Shown: one piece after another, positions 26,744 through 34,598 of the stretch
How positions within the stretch are numbered: position 1 is the stretch's first letter
How the letters are laid out: every line of letters begins with the position of its first letter
NCBI GenBank assembly: GCA_031262705.1
Contig: JAISHD010000039.1
Coordinates: forward strand, 1-39,565
Source: Methanocalculaceae archaeon
GTDB taxonomy: Archaea; Halobacteriota; Methanomicrobia; Methanomicrobiales; Methanocorpusculaceae
Reading direction: 5' to 3'
Length of the DNA: 39,565 nucleotides
Translations under genes and position numbers: made by a program
Notes under the pieces: generated by a model
Database searches by the model: none
Told to the model about the DNA's origin: nothing
The model's input: the letters and a program-made list of their open reading frames with translations, nothing else

Positions 26744-27346
26744 ATGCTCTACCCGCTGTATGAATATCTGGTCCGGCAAAAACTGGATGCGGGTCTGTTT
26801 CCAAGAGAACTCTGCTTCATGATAAGCGAAGCGGATCTTCTTGCAGATCCCGGGCGGGTGGAGACGGTTGCTGGATGGTGTATGGAGTTTTCCGCAATCA
26901 AACGGATTATTTTTCACATCGCATCAAAGGATCCGTCAGCGCTTGAGGGAGTGATGCCGTCTTTGCAGTCTCTTGGAAGTGCGGCCTCTGTGCGTCTGAG
27001 CATGCCGTCGGGTGAGGTCGCCTTTGGTGCGGGAACCCCCGAAATTCTGATTGTGCTCGGCCGCAGCGGCCGCGAGGAGATCACGGATGCGATTGCTGCG
27101 ATCGCGAGGGAGGGAGTCGATCCGGAGACAATTACGGAGGAAACTATAGAGGCGCATCTTTTGTATCAGGTGAACCCTGACTTTGTGATCAAGACGGGAG
27201 GGAGTCATCTGACGGATTTTCTGATCTGGCAGTCGGTGTACTCGGAGCTGTTTTTTACGGACGTTAATTGGTGCAGGTTCCGGCGGCTGGATCTGCTGCG
27301 GTCACTCCGCGACTATCAGTCGCGGGTTCGCCGCTACGGGACGTAA
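26744..27346 (+). CDS. Non-catalytic cis-prenyltransferase homologue (NgBR-like subunit candidate)
   Basis: A 200-aa protein of the undecaprenyl diphosphate synthase fold. The C-terminal third is well conserved: NPDFVIKTGG, then DFLIWQSVYSELFFTDVNW and a final RVRRYG, which contains the C-terminal RxG motif (197-199). GREEITDAI matches the GGRxEI segment. The N-terminal catalytic DGNRRWA is missing: the equivalent strand reads RELCFMISEADLL. It therefore cannot be a normal homomeric synthase. The complementary, catalytic-type protein is at 31304-32083. By analogy with NgBR/DHDDS, this is probably the regulatory subunit of a heteromeric enzyme. It is 3 bp upstream of the DUF1848 gene. Confidence 0.8.
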   Translation: MLYPLYEYLVRQKLDAGLFPRELCFMISEADLLADPGRVETVAGWCMEFSAIKRIIFHIASKDPSALEGVMPSLQSLGSAASVRLSMPSGEVAFGAGTPEILIVLGRSGREEITDAIAAIAREGVDPETITEETIEAHLLYQVNPDFVIKTGGSHLTDFLIWQSVYSELFFTDVNWCRFRRLDLLRSLRDYQSRVRRYGT

Positions 27347-27349
27347 CCG

Positions 27350-28354
27350 ATGATCATCTCGGCTTCACGTCGTACGGATATTCCGGCTTGCTTCTCAGAA
27401 TGGTTCTGCAATCGTGTCAAAGAGGAGTTCTGTTACGTCCGAAATCCCTACTCACAGAAGATTACGCGTGTTTCTCTGACGCGTGAGGATGCGGATGTGA
27501 TTGTGTTCTGGACAAAAAATGCGAAACCGATGATGGAGAGGCTTTCTGCGGTTGATGCGTCCGGTATCCCGTACTATTTTCAGTACACCGTGACGCCGTA
27601 CGGATCGGATGTGGAACCCGTCTTTGGGAAGCGCGGATGCATCGAAAATTTTCTTGAGCTGTCGGAAGTTCTGGGAAAAGATCGCATGCTGTGGCGTTAC
27701 GATCCGATCCTCATCACCGAAAAATATTCGGTGGAGTTTCATGCGGAAGCGTTTGCATTTCTTTGTGAAACATTTTCGGAGGCGACCGACCGGTGCACGA
27801 TCAGTTTTGTGGATGCGTATCGTGCTTCACCATATCGTCTGTGTACTTTTGATGAGATGGAACGCCTCGCAGAAATTTTTTCTGCGACGGCGAAACGTTT
27901 CGGGCTGCCGCTTGTCTCCTGCGCTGAAGAGATCGATCTGCGCAGGTTCGGGATTGGCCATGCGTCGTGCGTGGACAAAGAGGTGTGCGAACATCTCTGC
28001 AGACGATCCCTTCCCGTCAAACGGGATCGTAATCAGCGTGCAGCGTGCGGGTGTGCGGAGAGTGTTGATGTCGGGGCGTACGGTACCTGCAAAAACGGCT
28101 GCCGGTACTGTTACGCCTGTGGCGGCCGGGCTGCCGAGGCGCACGATCCCGCATCCCCGCTGATTGCCGGATGGCCGAAGGATGATGATTCGGTACGGGT
28201 ACGTACCTTTGGCCAGACAACGCTCTCATATGAGGAGAGACAAAACTGCGTCCGGCAGACTGAGTCCTGCAAGCGCGAGGAGGTAGCCGAGGGTGATCGG
28301 GATCATGAAGGGAACGCCGTAGGTGATCCAGACACTGCCGCATCGTCGGTATAG
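27350..28354 (+). CDS. DUF1848 family protein
   Basis: A 334-aa DUF1848 protein. It begins MIISASRRTDIPACFSEWF and has VIVFWTKNAKPM, YYFQYTVTPYG and RYDPIL, all typical of the family. The C-terminal part has ACGCAESVDVGAYGTCKNGCRYCYA, a cysteine cluster that probably binds an iron-sulfur cluster. The TIM-barrel-like pattern resembles spore photoproduct lyase-type radical SAM proteins, but the reaction is unknown. The family usually ends shortly after the segment here reading SPLIAGWPKDDDSV. In this copy the frame runs about 35 residues further and overlaps the convergent peptidase gene by 129 bp, so a small frameshift near 28220 is possible. Upstream, the cis-prenyltransferase-like gene is 3 bp away. 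Confidence 0.85.
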   Translation: MIISASRRTDIPACFSEWFCNRVKEEFCYVRNPYSQKITRVSLTREDADVIVFWTKNAKPMMERLSAVDASGIPYYFQYTVTPYGSDVEPVFGKRGCIENFLELSEVLGKDRMLWRYDPILITEKYSVEFHAEAFAFLCETFSEATDRCTISFVDAYRASPYRLCTFDEMERLAEIFSATAKRFGLPLVSCAEEIDLRRFGIGHASCVDKEVCEHLCRRSLPVKRDRNQRAACGCAESVDVGAYGTCKNGCRYCYACGGRAAEAHDPASPLIAGWPKDDDSVRVRTFGQTTLSYEERQNCVRQTESCKREEVAEGDRDHEGNAVGDPDTAASSV

Positions 28355-28993
28355 GTCCAGTTCTTTGGCAAACTTTTCGGGGGATTCGCGGAGGTTTCGG
28401 ATCGAGAGGGCAGAGTTTTTCTTCAGCGCACGAATGGAGCTTGCGGCAGGAAGGAAGCTGCGCGAGATTGGATCGCCGTCAGTAATCTCCTCTGCGACAA
28501 AACCGAAGTGCCGGATAAGGGAGTCGCCCGGAACCAGCATGCCGGAACATCTGAGCCAGAACGGTGCTTTTTCTTTGTGGACGGTGTTTCGGATCAGAAG
28601 CGCCGCAGGAACAGTCAGGGCGATGACGCCTGCATTGACGAGGGTTGAGAGGGCAAGCGACGGGAAGATCCATGCGGCGAACGGGGTGATCGGAACGGTT
28701 GCGGCAAGAAGTATCATGGCTTTTGCATCCACCCAGCCGAACATCCCTGCCTTTGCAAACCCCCACATCATGATGCAGACGACTGCGGAGATTGCAAGAA
28801 TACTGACTGCGACTGCGCTCGGTTCCTGAAACTGCCGGTACCAGAAGTACAGGACTGCAGCGCCGCCGATAACTGCGGCGGGATACCAGGTGACGGTTAA
28901 GACGGTACGGGTTTTGATGTCCTGCCAGGATGCGTAGAGAAATGTTATGAGAACCGCGGCTGCGGAGACTGCGAGCGGCAGGAGATCATGCAT
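28226..28993 (-). CDS. Archaeal prepilin peptidase (A24 family)
   Basis: A 255-aa integral membrane aspartic protease, likely cutting class III signal peptides of pilins or archaellins. Catalytic Asp candidates are Asp25 in ASWQDIKTR and Asp89 in GWVDAKAM, the G-x-x-D motif; the dipeptide after the first Gly is unusual. About six helices are seen, with a charged cytoplasmic insertion (about 160-215) before the last pair, as in archaeal enzymes with extra domains. ATG 28993 was preferred to TTG 29014, which has no ribosome-binding sequence. The substrates could include the pilin-like genes at 3.6-5 kb. It is convergent with DUF1848. Confidence 0.85.
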   Translation of the reverse strand: MHDLLPLAVSAAAVLITFLYASWQDIKTRTVLTVTWYPAAVIGGAAVLYFWYRQFQEPSAVAVSILAISAVVCIMMWGFAKAGMFGWVDAKAMILLAATVPITPFAAWIFPSLALSTLVNAGVIALTVPAALLIRNTVHKEKAPFWLRCSGMLVPGDSLIRHFGFVAEEITDGDPISRSFLPAASSIRALKKNSALSIRNLRESPEKFAKELDLYRRCGSVWITYGVPFMIPITLGYLLALAGLSLPDAVLSLLI

Positions 28994-29070
28994 GGTATGA
29001 TAGTGGGACGGCAAAGGTGATGAAATTTTAGCGGGCGGGGACTCTGATGGACCGGTAAAAAAAGAGGATA

Positions 29071-29448
29071 TTATTTGAAGATCTCTGCTGCTTCTGTTTT
29101 GCCGTAAACATAGGACGGCATGCCGGCGAGCATAAACGCGACACGAAGTGCTTCCTCAACCTCTTCCATGGTGGCACCGAGTTTTTTTGCTCCCTGCATC
29201 TGTGCATGCAGAGCATGGTCGTCGCGCATTGCGGCAGCAATTGCGATTGCCATCAGTTTCTTCTGTTTGCGGGAAAGTACCCCGTCTGACCAGATGTAGT
29301 TGTCAAGCTTGAGGATTGCCTCGTGCATGGCAGGGTCCGACTCGGCGAGTCCGCGGAAAAAGATTGGAACATGACCGATGTTTTTCTCAAGTTCTTTCAT
29401 GCCGCCGGCTTCATGGTGGCAGCCGCAGGTGTGAGTCTTTTCTGTCAT
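29071..29448 (-). CDS. Carboxymuconolactone decarboxylase/AhpD-like protein without CxxC
   Basis: A 125-aa all-helical protein of the CMD family. The core EAILKLDNYIWSDGVLSRKQKKLMAIAIAAAMR and the following GATMEEVEEALRVAFML are typical. AhpD-type members have a redox CxxCxxxH after the AIAAA helix; here it reads RDDHALHAQ, so the active cysteines are lost. A CGCHH cluster near the N-terminus may bind a metal or act as a new redox site. A reductase role is therefore doubtful. ATG 29448 gives the start MTEKTHTCGCHH; a longer start adds four residues. A TATA-like TGATATATTGG is about 25 bp upstream. Confidence 0.85.
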   Translation of the reverse strand: MTEKTHTCGCHHEAGGMKELEKNIGHVPIFFRGLAESDPAMHEAILKLDNYIWSDGVLSRKQKKLMAIAIAAAMRDDHALHAQMQGAKKLGATMEEVEEALRVAFMLAGMPSYVYGKTEAAEIFK

Positions 29449-29621
29449 GGATAAAATCACTGATCCAATATATCAGCCGGTTTTGCTATTAGTCTTTTAG
29501 GTGATGACAACAGGATGCGGAATTCAAAAAAATTGGAGCAGAATGATCCTGTTCCAACACTTACAACGTCCCTGAAATATAGTTCTGTTTTTCCGGCGGG
29601 TGAGATACAATTCTTTTGGAA

Positions 29622-29971
29622 TCAGTGTTGCTTCATTTTGCCGTGGCAGGAGATAACGCTCACCTTCTGTATGGTTATCAGTCCTCCGTCGACGATCTTT
29701 TCCAGATCAGGAAGAATCTCTTGGATCCTCTTTTCCTCCTCAACCACTTCAACAACCACTGGAAGATCTGTTGAGAGACGAAGGATGGATGTTGTTGAGA
29801 TGCGGCTTGTTTCACCAAATCCGGTTATTCCTCGGAGAACTGTTGCCCCAAAAATCCTCTCTTGCGGAATTCTTCCCCAAGATAACGGTAAAGCGGTTTG
29901 TTTTCATATCGATCGGATTCTCCGATATAGATGCGGAGAAGAAGTGTCTGTTTGCTTGTTTTTTGTGTCAT
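29622..29971 (-). pseudogene. DUF190 family protein, frameshifted
   Basis: Translated by hand: the first frame (ATG 29971) reads TLLLRIYIGESDRYENKPLY and runs into a stop after the sequence RKRGFLGQ. The next frame continues with GATVLRGITGFGETSRIS, TDLPVVVEVVEEE and IVDGGLITI, the DUF190 core, to a stop at 29622. One extra base in the TTTTTGGGG run (forward 29846-29854) restores about 116 aa. DUF190 proteins are commonly encoded beside CrcB and are thought to help fluoride resistance. The start overlaps the crcB stop as ATGA. Both pieces are short, so the gene is easily missed. Confidence 0.85.
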
Positions 29972-30351
29972 AGGCATCCTGCAAGATATCCTGCGCTGAT
30001 TTTTCCGATGATTACAGCGGGGATGGTAAGGAAGATCGTAAGGATGATATTTGCGGTGAAGAGGATATACTGTCCTTCTTCAACCATGCGGAACGATTCA
30101 TAACTGAACGTTGACATGGTCGTGAATGCACCAATAACGCCGATAGTCAGAAAGATTCTGGTTTGATCCGAAAAAAATCCCGAATACTCTGACAAGTACA
30201 TAATCAGTGCAAGAAAGAAACTTCCGAGTGTGTTCACTCCGAGAGTTCCGACGGGAAATGTGGTGGTAGTTCCCTGAATCCACCCGCCGACTCCGTAACG
30301 AAGTACAGCACCGATAAATCCGCCGATTCCGATGATTAGCCATGTGTACAT
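29968..30351 (-). CDS. crcB: Fluoride exporter CrcB/Fluc
   Basis: CrcB (Fluc), 127 aa, a small four-helix membrane protein that dimerises into a fluoride channel. Motifs: GGFIGAVLRYGVG (about 9-21), GTLGVNTLGSFFLAL (about 35-49) with the conserved Asn, and GVIGAFTTMSTFSYE (about 72-86) with the polar track. ATG 30351 is used; a GTGGAG sequence lies just upstream. A longer upstream frame is rejected because it runs through the leader RNA. It overlaps the DUF190 gene by 4 bp. A fluoride riboswitch candidate begins 139 bp upstream. Confidence 0.95.
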   Translation of the reverse strand: MYTWLIIGIGGFIGAVLRYGVGGWIQGTTTTFPVGTLGVNTLGSFFLALIMYLSEYSGFFSDQTRIFLTIGVIGAFTTMSTFSYESFRMVEEGQYILFTANIILTIFLTIPAVIIGKISAGYLAGCL

Positions 30352-30363
30352 AATGTTTCTCCA

Positions 30364-30387
30364 CGCTCTCCGTGTTGCCTCAGAGCG
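30364..30387 (-). promoter_or_regulatory. Hairpin next to the crcB ribosome-binding site
   Basis: CGCTCT-12-AGAGCG on the minus strand, a perfect 6-bp stem directly before GTGGAG and the ATG at 30351. It could be the expression platform of the upstream riboswitch, acting on translation. Inferred from position. Confidence 0.4.
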
Positions 30388-30439
30388 TTTTGTGATGAAG
30401 TACGAACGGGTTCCGCGGTAACGGGATCCTGTTCGGAAA

Positions 30440-30490
30440 ATAGATGTCATCAGCCTGCGAAAGGCGGTTATGCGGCAGACCTCATTGCCG
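30440..30490 (-). ncRNA. Fluoride riboswitch (crcB motif) candidate
   Basis: On the minus strand the segment folds like the known fluoride aptamer. Stem CGGCA/UGCCG encloses AUGAGGUC; a linker CAUAAC follows; then stem GCCU/AGGC with loop UUCGC, then UGAUG and ACAUCUAU. The invariant AUG after the first stem strand and the UGAUG after the second stem are present, and GAGGU can pair with ACAUC except for one mismatch. UAU replaces the usual UAC at the end. It lies upstream of crcB-DUF190, exactly where such RNAs occur. A TATA-like sequence (about 30511-30520) would start transcription near its 5' end. Confidence 0.78.
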
Positions 30491-30587
30491 GTTATATATT
30501 CTCTTCTTATCTATTTATGAAAATGGTTCCCTGTGAATTGAGGTTCATCACCTCATTTTTATATTTGATTGACACATAAACCACGTA

Positions 30588-31196
30588 ATGAAAAAGAAAG
30601 TGCTGGCGTTGTTCGGGAGCAATATCCTTGGGGGAAACACCGACAGACTCCTGACACAGGCTGTCAAAGGAGTTGAGGATGCCGGTTGTACGGTTGATCG
30701 GATCAATGTGGCTCACCTGCATGCCGGACCCTGCAACCAGACGTACTCCTGTATGATTGAAACGACCTGTGCAATCGAAGATGATATGCAGAATGCCTAC
30801 CGCAAGATCAAACAGGCTGACGGCATCATCATCGCAACCCCAGTGATGACTTACGGCATTCCCGGCGCATTGAAGTCGTTTATGGATCGCTGTCAGCCGT
30901 TCTACATGGCGAAGTACTATCGCAAACAGCCGTTCATTACGCCGGAACATGCGAAGATCCGACGGACATTGTTTCTGTGCATCGGGGGAATGAACGCACC
31001 CGATGTGTTTACCGGACCGATTCTGACCGCGAAGGCGTTCTGTGCGATTGTGGACGCAAAGTACGCGGACGAACTGCTGCAAAACGATATGGATACCATC
31101 ATCAATCTTGAGAATAAACCGGAAATTCTTGCTGCGGCATACGAAAAAGGAAAAGCACTTGGTGAGCGGATTGTAAAAATGCGGGACGGGGAGTGA
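30588..31196 (+). CDS. Flavodoxin-like NAD(P)H-dependent FMN reductase family protein
   Basis: A 202-aa flavodoxin-fold protein. The FMN phosphate loop is GSNILGGNTDRLL (about 10-22), and the second FMN segment is TPVMTYGIPGALKSFMDR (about 84-101). Several cysteines (AGPCNQTYSC, near 47-56) lie where iron-sulfur flavoproteins bind a 4Fe-4S cluster, but the compact CxxCxxC spacing of that family is not complete, so cluster binding is uncertain. The likely role is electron transfer between a reduced carrier and an acceptor in this anaerobe. Single gene, divergent from crcB across a 236-bp gap and convergent with uppS. Confidence 0.85.
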   Translation: MKKKVLALFGSNILGGNTDRLLTQAVKGVEDAGCTVDRINVAHLHAGPCNQTYSCMIETTCAIEDDMQNAYRKIKQADGIIIATPVMTYGIPGALKSFMDRCQPFYMAKYYRKQPFITPEHAKIRRTLFLCIGGMNAPDVFTGPILTAKAFCAIVDAKYADELLQNDMDTIINLENKPEILAAAYEKGKALGERIVKMRDGE

Positions 31197-31303
31197 TTCC
31201 CCTTATATTTCCATCCTGGGGGGACTTGTACGGATCGTAACGTTCACTGTTTTTTCTGCGGTTGATGAGAGCCAACTCTTCCCACCAAGAACGGGTTCGT
31301 GCT

Positions 31304-32083
31304 CTACATATTATCTGTGGTCAACGTCTCGCGCATCCGGCAGTCATACACACGAAGCGCATGCAGCATGTCCACATACCGGAACTCCGGCCACGTCGGA
31401 GTACAAAAGCAGACCGCCGCCTCATTACCGTTTGCCATCCAGGGTAAAAAGTTTGAAGTCCGCCGGTCGTTCGCCGTCCGGATGATCAGATCCACCGGCG
31501 GCATTGAGATACCCTGATACATATTCTCCGTCACCAGCTCAGGGGTGATCTCGTCAGCGGAGATTGAACCTGACCGGACTGCTGCGACAATTTTTTTCGC
31601 GGTTGCAACGATCTCGTTGCGGCCTCCGTAGGCGAGGGCAATGTGTACAAAATAGTGTGAATAGTTTTTTGTTGCCGTCTCGGCATCCTGAATCGTTTTC
31701 TTCAGCTCCTCATCCAGAAGCGATCGATCGCCGATCACCGAGACATTGATCTCGTGCCGGGACACCCGTTCCTCGGTCAGGAGAGCTGAGAACTTTTCCA
31801 TAAACAGCTGGTGAAGCTCCTCCTTCTCCTTCTCGGGACGGTGGAAGTTCTCGGTCGAAAACGCAAAAAACGTCACATGGCGAATGCCAAGTTCTCCCAT
31901 CCAGTCAAGCACCCGTTCCGTTGTGTCGGCTCCGAATCTGTGTCCGTATCCCGTATCCTTCCCATGGGCTTTGGCATACCGCCGGTTTCCGTCCTGAATA
32001 ATTGCCACATGGTTCGGGATGTGGGTGAGACTTTGTCTGAGTCTCTTCGCATACACATTCTCTGCAGCCGACCGGATGCTCAC
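31304..32083 (-). CDS. uppS: cis-Prenyltransferase (undecaprenyl diphosphate synthase family), catalytic type
   Basis: A 259-aa cis-prenyltransferase, building the long Z-polyprenyl diphosphate used as a glycan carrier lipid. The catalytic P-loop is IIQDGNRRYAK with Asp31; FFAFSTENFHRP and AYGGRNEIV also match. The C-terminal signature is altered: DLIIRTANDRRTSNFLPW is followed by NEAAVCFCTPTWPEF rather than the usual SELYFTDxxWPDF, and the final RxG motif is absent (it ends CRMRETLTT). A second homologue with the reciprocal pattern is at 26744. It is last of lysS-radical SAM-uppS, with a 4-bp overlap at its start. Confidence 0.9.
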   Translation of the reverse strand: MSIRSAAENVYAKRLRQSLTHIPNHVAIIQDGNRRYAKAHGKDTGYGHRFGADTTERVLDWMGELGIRHVTFFAFSTENFHRPEKEKEELHQLFMEKFSALLTEERVSRHEINVSVIGDRSLLDEELKKTIQDAETATKNYSHYFVHIALAYGGRNEIVATAKKIVAAVRSGSISADEITPELVTENMYQGISMPPVDLIIRTANDRRTSNFLPWMANGNEAAVCFCTPTWPEFRYVDMLHALRVYDCRMRETLTTDNM

Positions 32084-33096
32084 TGCGGGATCACCTCAAC
32101 GATCATGCCATCGTTTGGATACCGCTCGATGATCTTTCGTTCTCCGCCGAACTTGCGGGGAACTTTGCGCATCTGCTGCCAGTCGAACTCGATCGTTCCG
32201 TCCGGCATCTCCTCATAGTAGCTGCCGGCCTTCAGACAGGAAAGGATCATCTCCAGATCATTGCCCGGGTCCATCGATCCGTACATCACCGTTCCGTCAT
32301 CGGTGATCATGTCAAACGGTCTGGCAGAATTTCTCGCAATACGCTTCAGCCGTTCGCGGAGCTGCACCGAGTCCTTGAAGGTCGAGGTGCAGTAATGCAC
32401 CTTCGGGTGACCGTTGATCTCGCAGGCCCATTTCGTCGATCCTTTGATCGCATTGCAGAGCGGATTCTCCGGCTCAAGTTTTCGCTCCCGCATTGCATCC
32501 GCACAGGAGTCTCCCCACTCCAGCTGGTTGATGTTGAAGAAGTCGAGTCTGTCAAGCAGCGGAAAGAAGTGCCGCAGGCCCGGAAGCGACGGCACTTCAA
32601 TACCCACATCAAATCCCATCCTTTTTGCGTTCGCGATCGATTCGGGAAACTTCGAGTCCATGATAGTGCTCCATTCCTCGTGCGGGGGGTGCATCCGAAT
32701 CTCGTCAACGCACGGAGCAAGCGCTGCCAGTTCCTCTTCGGTCGGGGCATGTCCGGTGTAGAGATGAATGTGGTGTTCGGGGCCGAAGTGGTTCTTCAGG
32801 TACGTGCAGAACTCAACCACCCGGTCGAGTTCGAGCAGCGGCTCGCCGCCGGTAACACCCGTTCCGAGAGCGTCCATGACCTCCGCTTCGGGGATTGCCT
32901 CTTCGGGTGTTGTGATCTTCTCGTCATTGGCGAAGATCACATCCACATTTTTCCGCTCTTCGGACAGCGGACAGTACCAGCAGTCGCGGTCGCACCGTCC
33001 GGTGATGAAGAGGACGAGCTTTGCTCCCTGATAACAGATCCTGCATCCGTCGCTGAGATTTTTCGGGAGTTTATCCTTTGCCTTCGCCATGTTCAT
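32080..33096 (-). CDS. Radical SAM protein of unknown specificity
   Basis: A 338-aa radical SAM protein. The cluster motif is C35-DRD-C39-WY-C42, and GVTGGEPLLEL (about 79-89) is the SAM-binding GGE motif. A TIM-barrel pattern (HIHLYTGH, VDEIRMHPP, VGIEVPSL) follows. A C-terminal accessory region (from about 215) has extra cysteines (PLCNAIKG, WACEIN, HYCTSTF) that could bind a second cluster. The family is found in methanogens, but I cannot give its substrate. ATG 33096 overlaps the lysS stop by 4 bp, and its stop overlaps uppS by 4 bp, so three proteins are made from one coupled transcript. Confidence 0.88.
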   Translation of the reverse strand: MNMAKAKDKLPKNLSDGCRICYQGAKLVLFITGRCDRDCWYCPLSEERKNVDVIFANDEKITTPEEAIPEAEVMDALGTGVTGGEPLLELDRVVEFCTYLKNHFGPEHHIHLYTGHAPTEEELAALAPCVDEIRMHPPHEEWSTIMDSKFPESIANAKRMGFDVGIEVPSLPGLRHFFPLLDRLDFFNINQLEWGDSCADAMRERKLEPENPLCNAIKGSTKWACEINGHPKVHYCTSTFKDSVQLRERLKRIARNSARPFDMITDDGTVMYGSMDPGNDLEMILSCLKAGSYYEEMPDGTIEFDWQQMRKVPRKFGGERKIIERYPNDGMIVEVIPQ

Positions 33097-34598
33097 GCAG
33101 TCATTTCGTTCAGCCGTGCGAGCGTTGCCTCACGACCGATGGCTTCCAGGAACCAGCCGAGACGCGGGCCGCGGTCGGCTCCGAGGAAGGCACGGTACAC
33201 TGCTGTGAACAGCTCCTTTCCGGTGATGCCTGCGCCGGCTGCGGCGTCATAGACGGCATTGTGCAGGACATCCGCCTTCCACTCGCCTGCGGCGACTGCG
33301 GCGGCGTAGGCGGCAACCGCCGCCTTGACGTTTGCAGGCTCTGCTGCAGCTACTTCCGGCAGACTTGGCTGGATTGCAAACTTCACGTCATCCGGGGCAT
33401 AGCGGTCGAGCCACATCTTTGCCCGGTTTGCCTGATCCGTTACGGCATCCTTGTCCACGATCTCGTAACCGCTGCGTTTGAGGATGTCAAAGATGCCGTC
33501 ATCGGTCTGGGCGATTTGTACGACCGTGACCATGTGGCGGAACGGAATCGTGGTCTGCGGAGACGCGATGACCGAAAGTTCGTACTCGCGAGACTCGCCG
33601 GACATTGCGGCACGATCGTACTCGTCGATCAATCGGAGCAGGCCCATACCCGGATCAAACGCAATGGTCTTGTCCGGTTTTGTCTTGGCGATCAGATAGC
33701 GGAGCACTTCGGGCGGGACAATGTCGAGCATGTCGCGAATGGTTAAGACAACGCCTTTGGAGGAGTGCATCTCGCCGCGACCCTTGAGACTGATCCATTC
33801 GTACGTTACCGGTATCGGTGCTTCATAGCCGTAGATATCTTTGGTGATGTACCTGCCGGTATCGTAGGATCCTCCGGGTGAGGCATGATCTTTGCCGAAC
33901 GGTTCAATGGTGACGCCGTACGCAGACCACCGCATCGGCCAGTCCACACGCCAGACGAGTTTTCCTTCACCCTTGGCGTAGTCGGAGACTCCCTCGTGTC
34001 CGCAGGAGCACCGGTAGGTTACAGTGTGTTTCTCGGGATCATGGGAGAGGATTGCTGCCCGCGAGATGATACCGCATTCTCCGCAGATCGGGTAGTACGG
34101 TGTCCATCCCTCTTCGAGTTTGCGCCCGGAGACTCTTTCAAGAATCTCTTTGATCTCTTCCGCATGTTCCAGGGCTGCCTTGATCTGTTCGGTGAACATG
34201 CCGGAGCGGTAGGCTTCACTTGTCCGGATAATGCGGGGATGAATGTCAAGCTCCCCAATTGCGGAGAGGAAGGTATCCAGAAAGTGTTCGGCGTAACTTT
34301 TGTGCTTACCGCAGGGACAGGGGATGTCTGAAACCGGCCAGCCGATATATTTCTGGTATGATTCGGGGAGGAACGGATAGACTTTGCGGAGGGGATCGAA
34401 GTCGTCTGCGACATAGACGAGTTCTGCGTCAACACCGCGGCTCTTCAGTGCCTTATAGATCATGTCGCCGGTCATGACTTCACGCATGTTTCCAAGGTGA
34501 ATCGGTCCGGACGGGGTGATTCCTGTGGCGATGAGCTGGTGTCTGTCGGCCGGAACGCGTGAGGCTTTGGCGTCGGCCCAGTGAATTTTTTCGTTCAC
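33093..34598 (-). CDS. lysS: Lysyl-tRNA synthetase, class I
   Basis: Class I LysRS, 501 aa, charging tRNA-Lys in the cytosol. It is the archaeal type, unrelated to the bacterial class II enzyme. The HIGH-type motif is GPIHLGN at 31-37, with TGD near 44. The zinc-binding domain has YPICGECG and YRCSCGH. The KMSKS-type motif is MHSSKGVVL (about 278-286). The C-terminal helical anticodon-binding part is complete. The start is GTG at 34598, with a good Shine-Dalgarno-like GAGGAG about 13 bases upstream. A TATA-like AGATATATCT is about 50 bp upstream. It leads the lysS-radical SAM-uppS unit. Confidence 0.96.
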   Translation of the reverse strand: MNEKIHWADAKASRVPADRHQLIATGITPSGPIHLGNMREVMTGDMIYKALKSRGVDAELVYVADDFDPLRKVYPFLPESYQKYIGWPVSDIPCPCGKHKSYAEHFLDTFLSAIGELDIHPRIIRTSEAYRSGMFTEQIKAALEHAEEIKEILERVSGRKLEEGWTPYYPICGECGIISRAAILSHDPEKHTVTYRCSCGHEGVSDYAKGEGKLVWRVDWPMRWSAYGVTIEPFGKDHASPGGSYDTGRYITKDIYGYEAPIPVTYEWISLKGRGEMHSSKGVVLTIRDMLDIVPPEVLRYLIAKTKPDKTIAFDPGMGLLRLIDEYDRAAMSGESREYELSVIASPQTTIPFRHMVTVVQIAQTDDGIFDILKRSGYEIVDKDAVTDQANRAKMWLDRYAPDDVKFAIQPSLPEVAAAEPANVKAAVAAYAAAVAAGEWKADVLHNAVYDAAAGAGITGKELFTAVYRAFLGADRGPRLGWFLEAIGREATLARLNEMTA

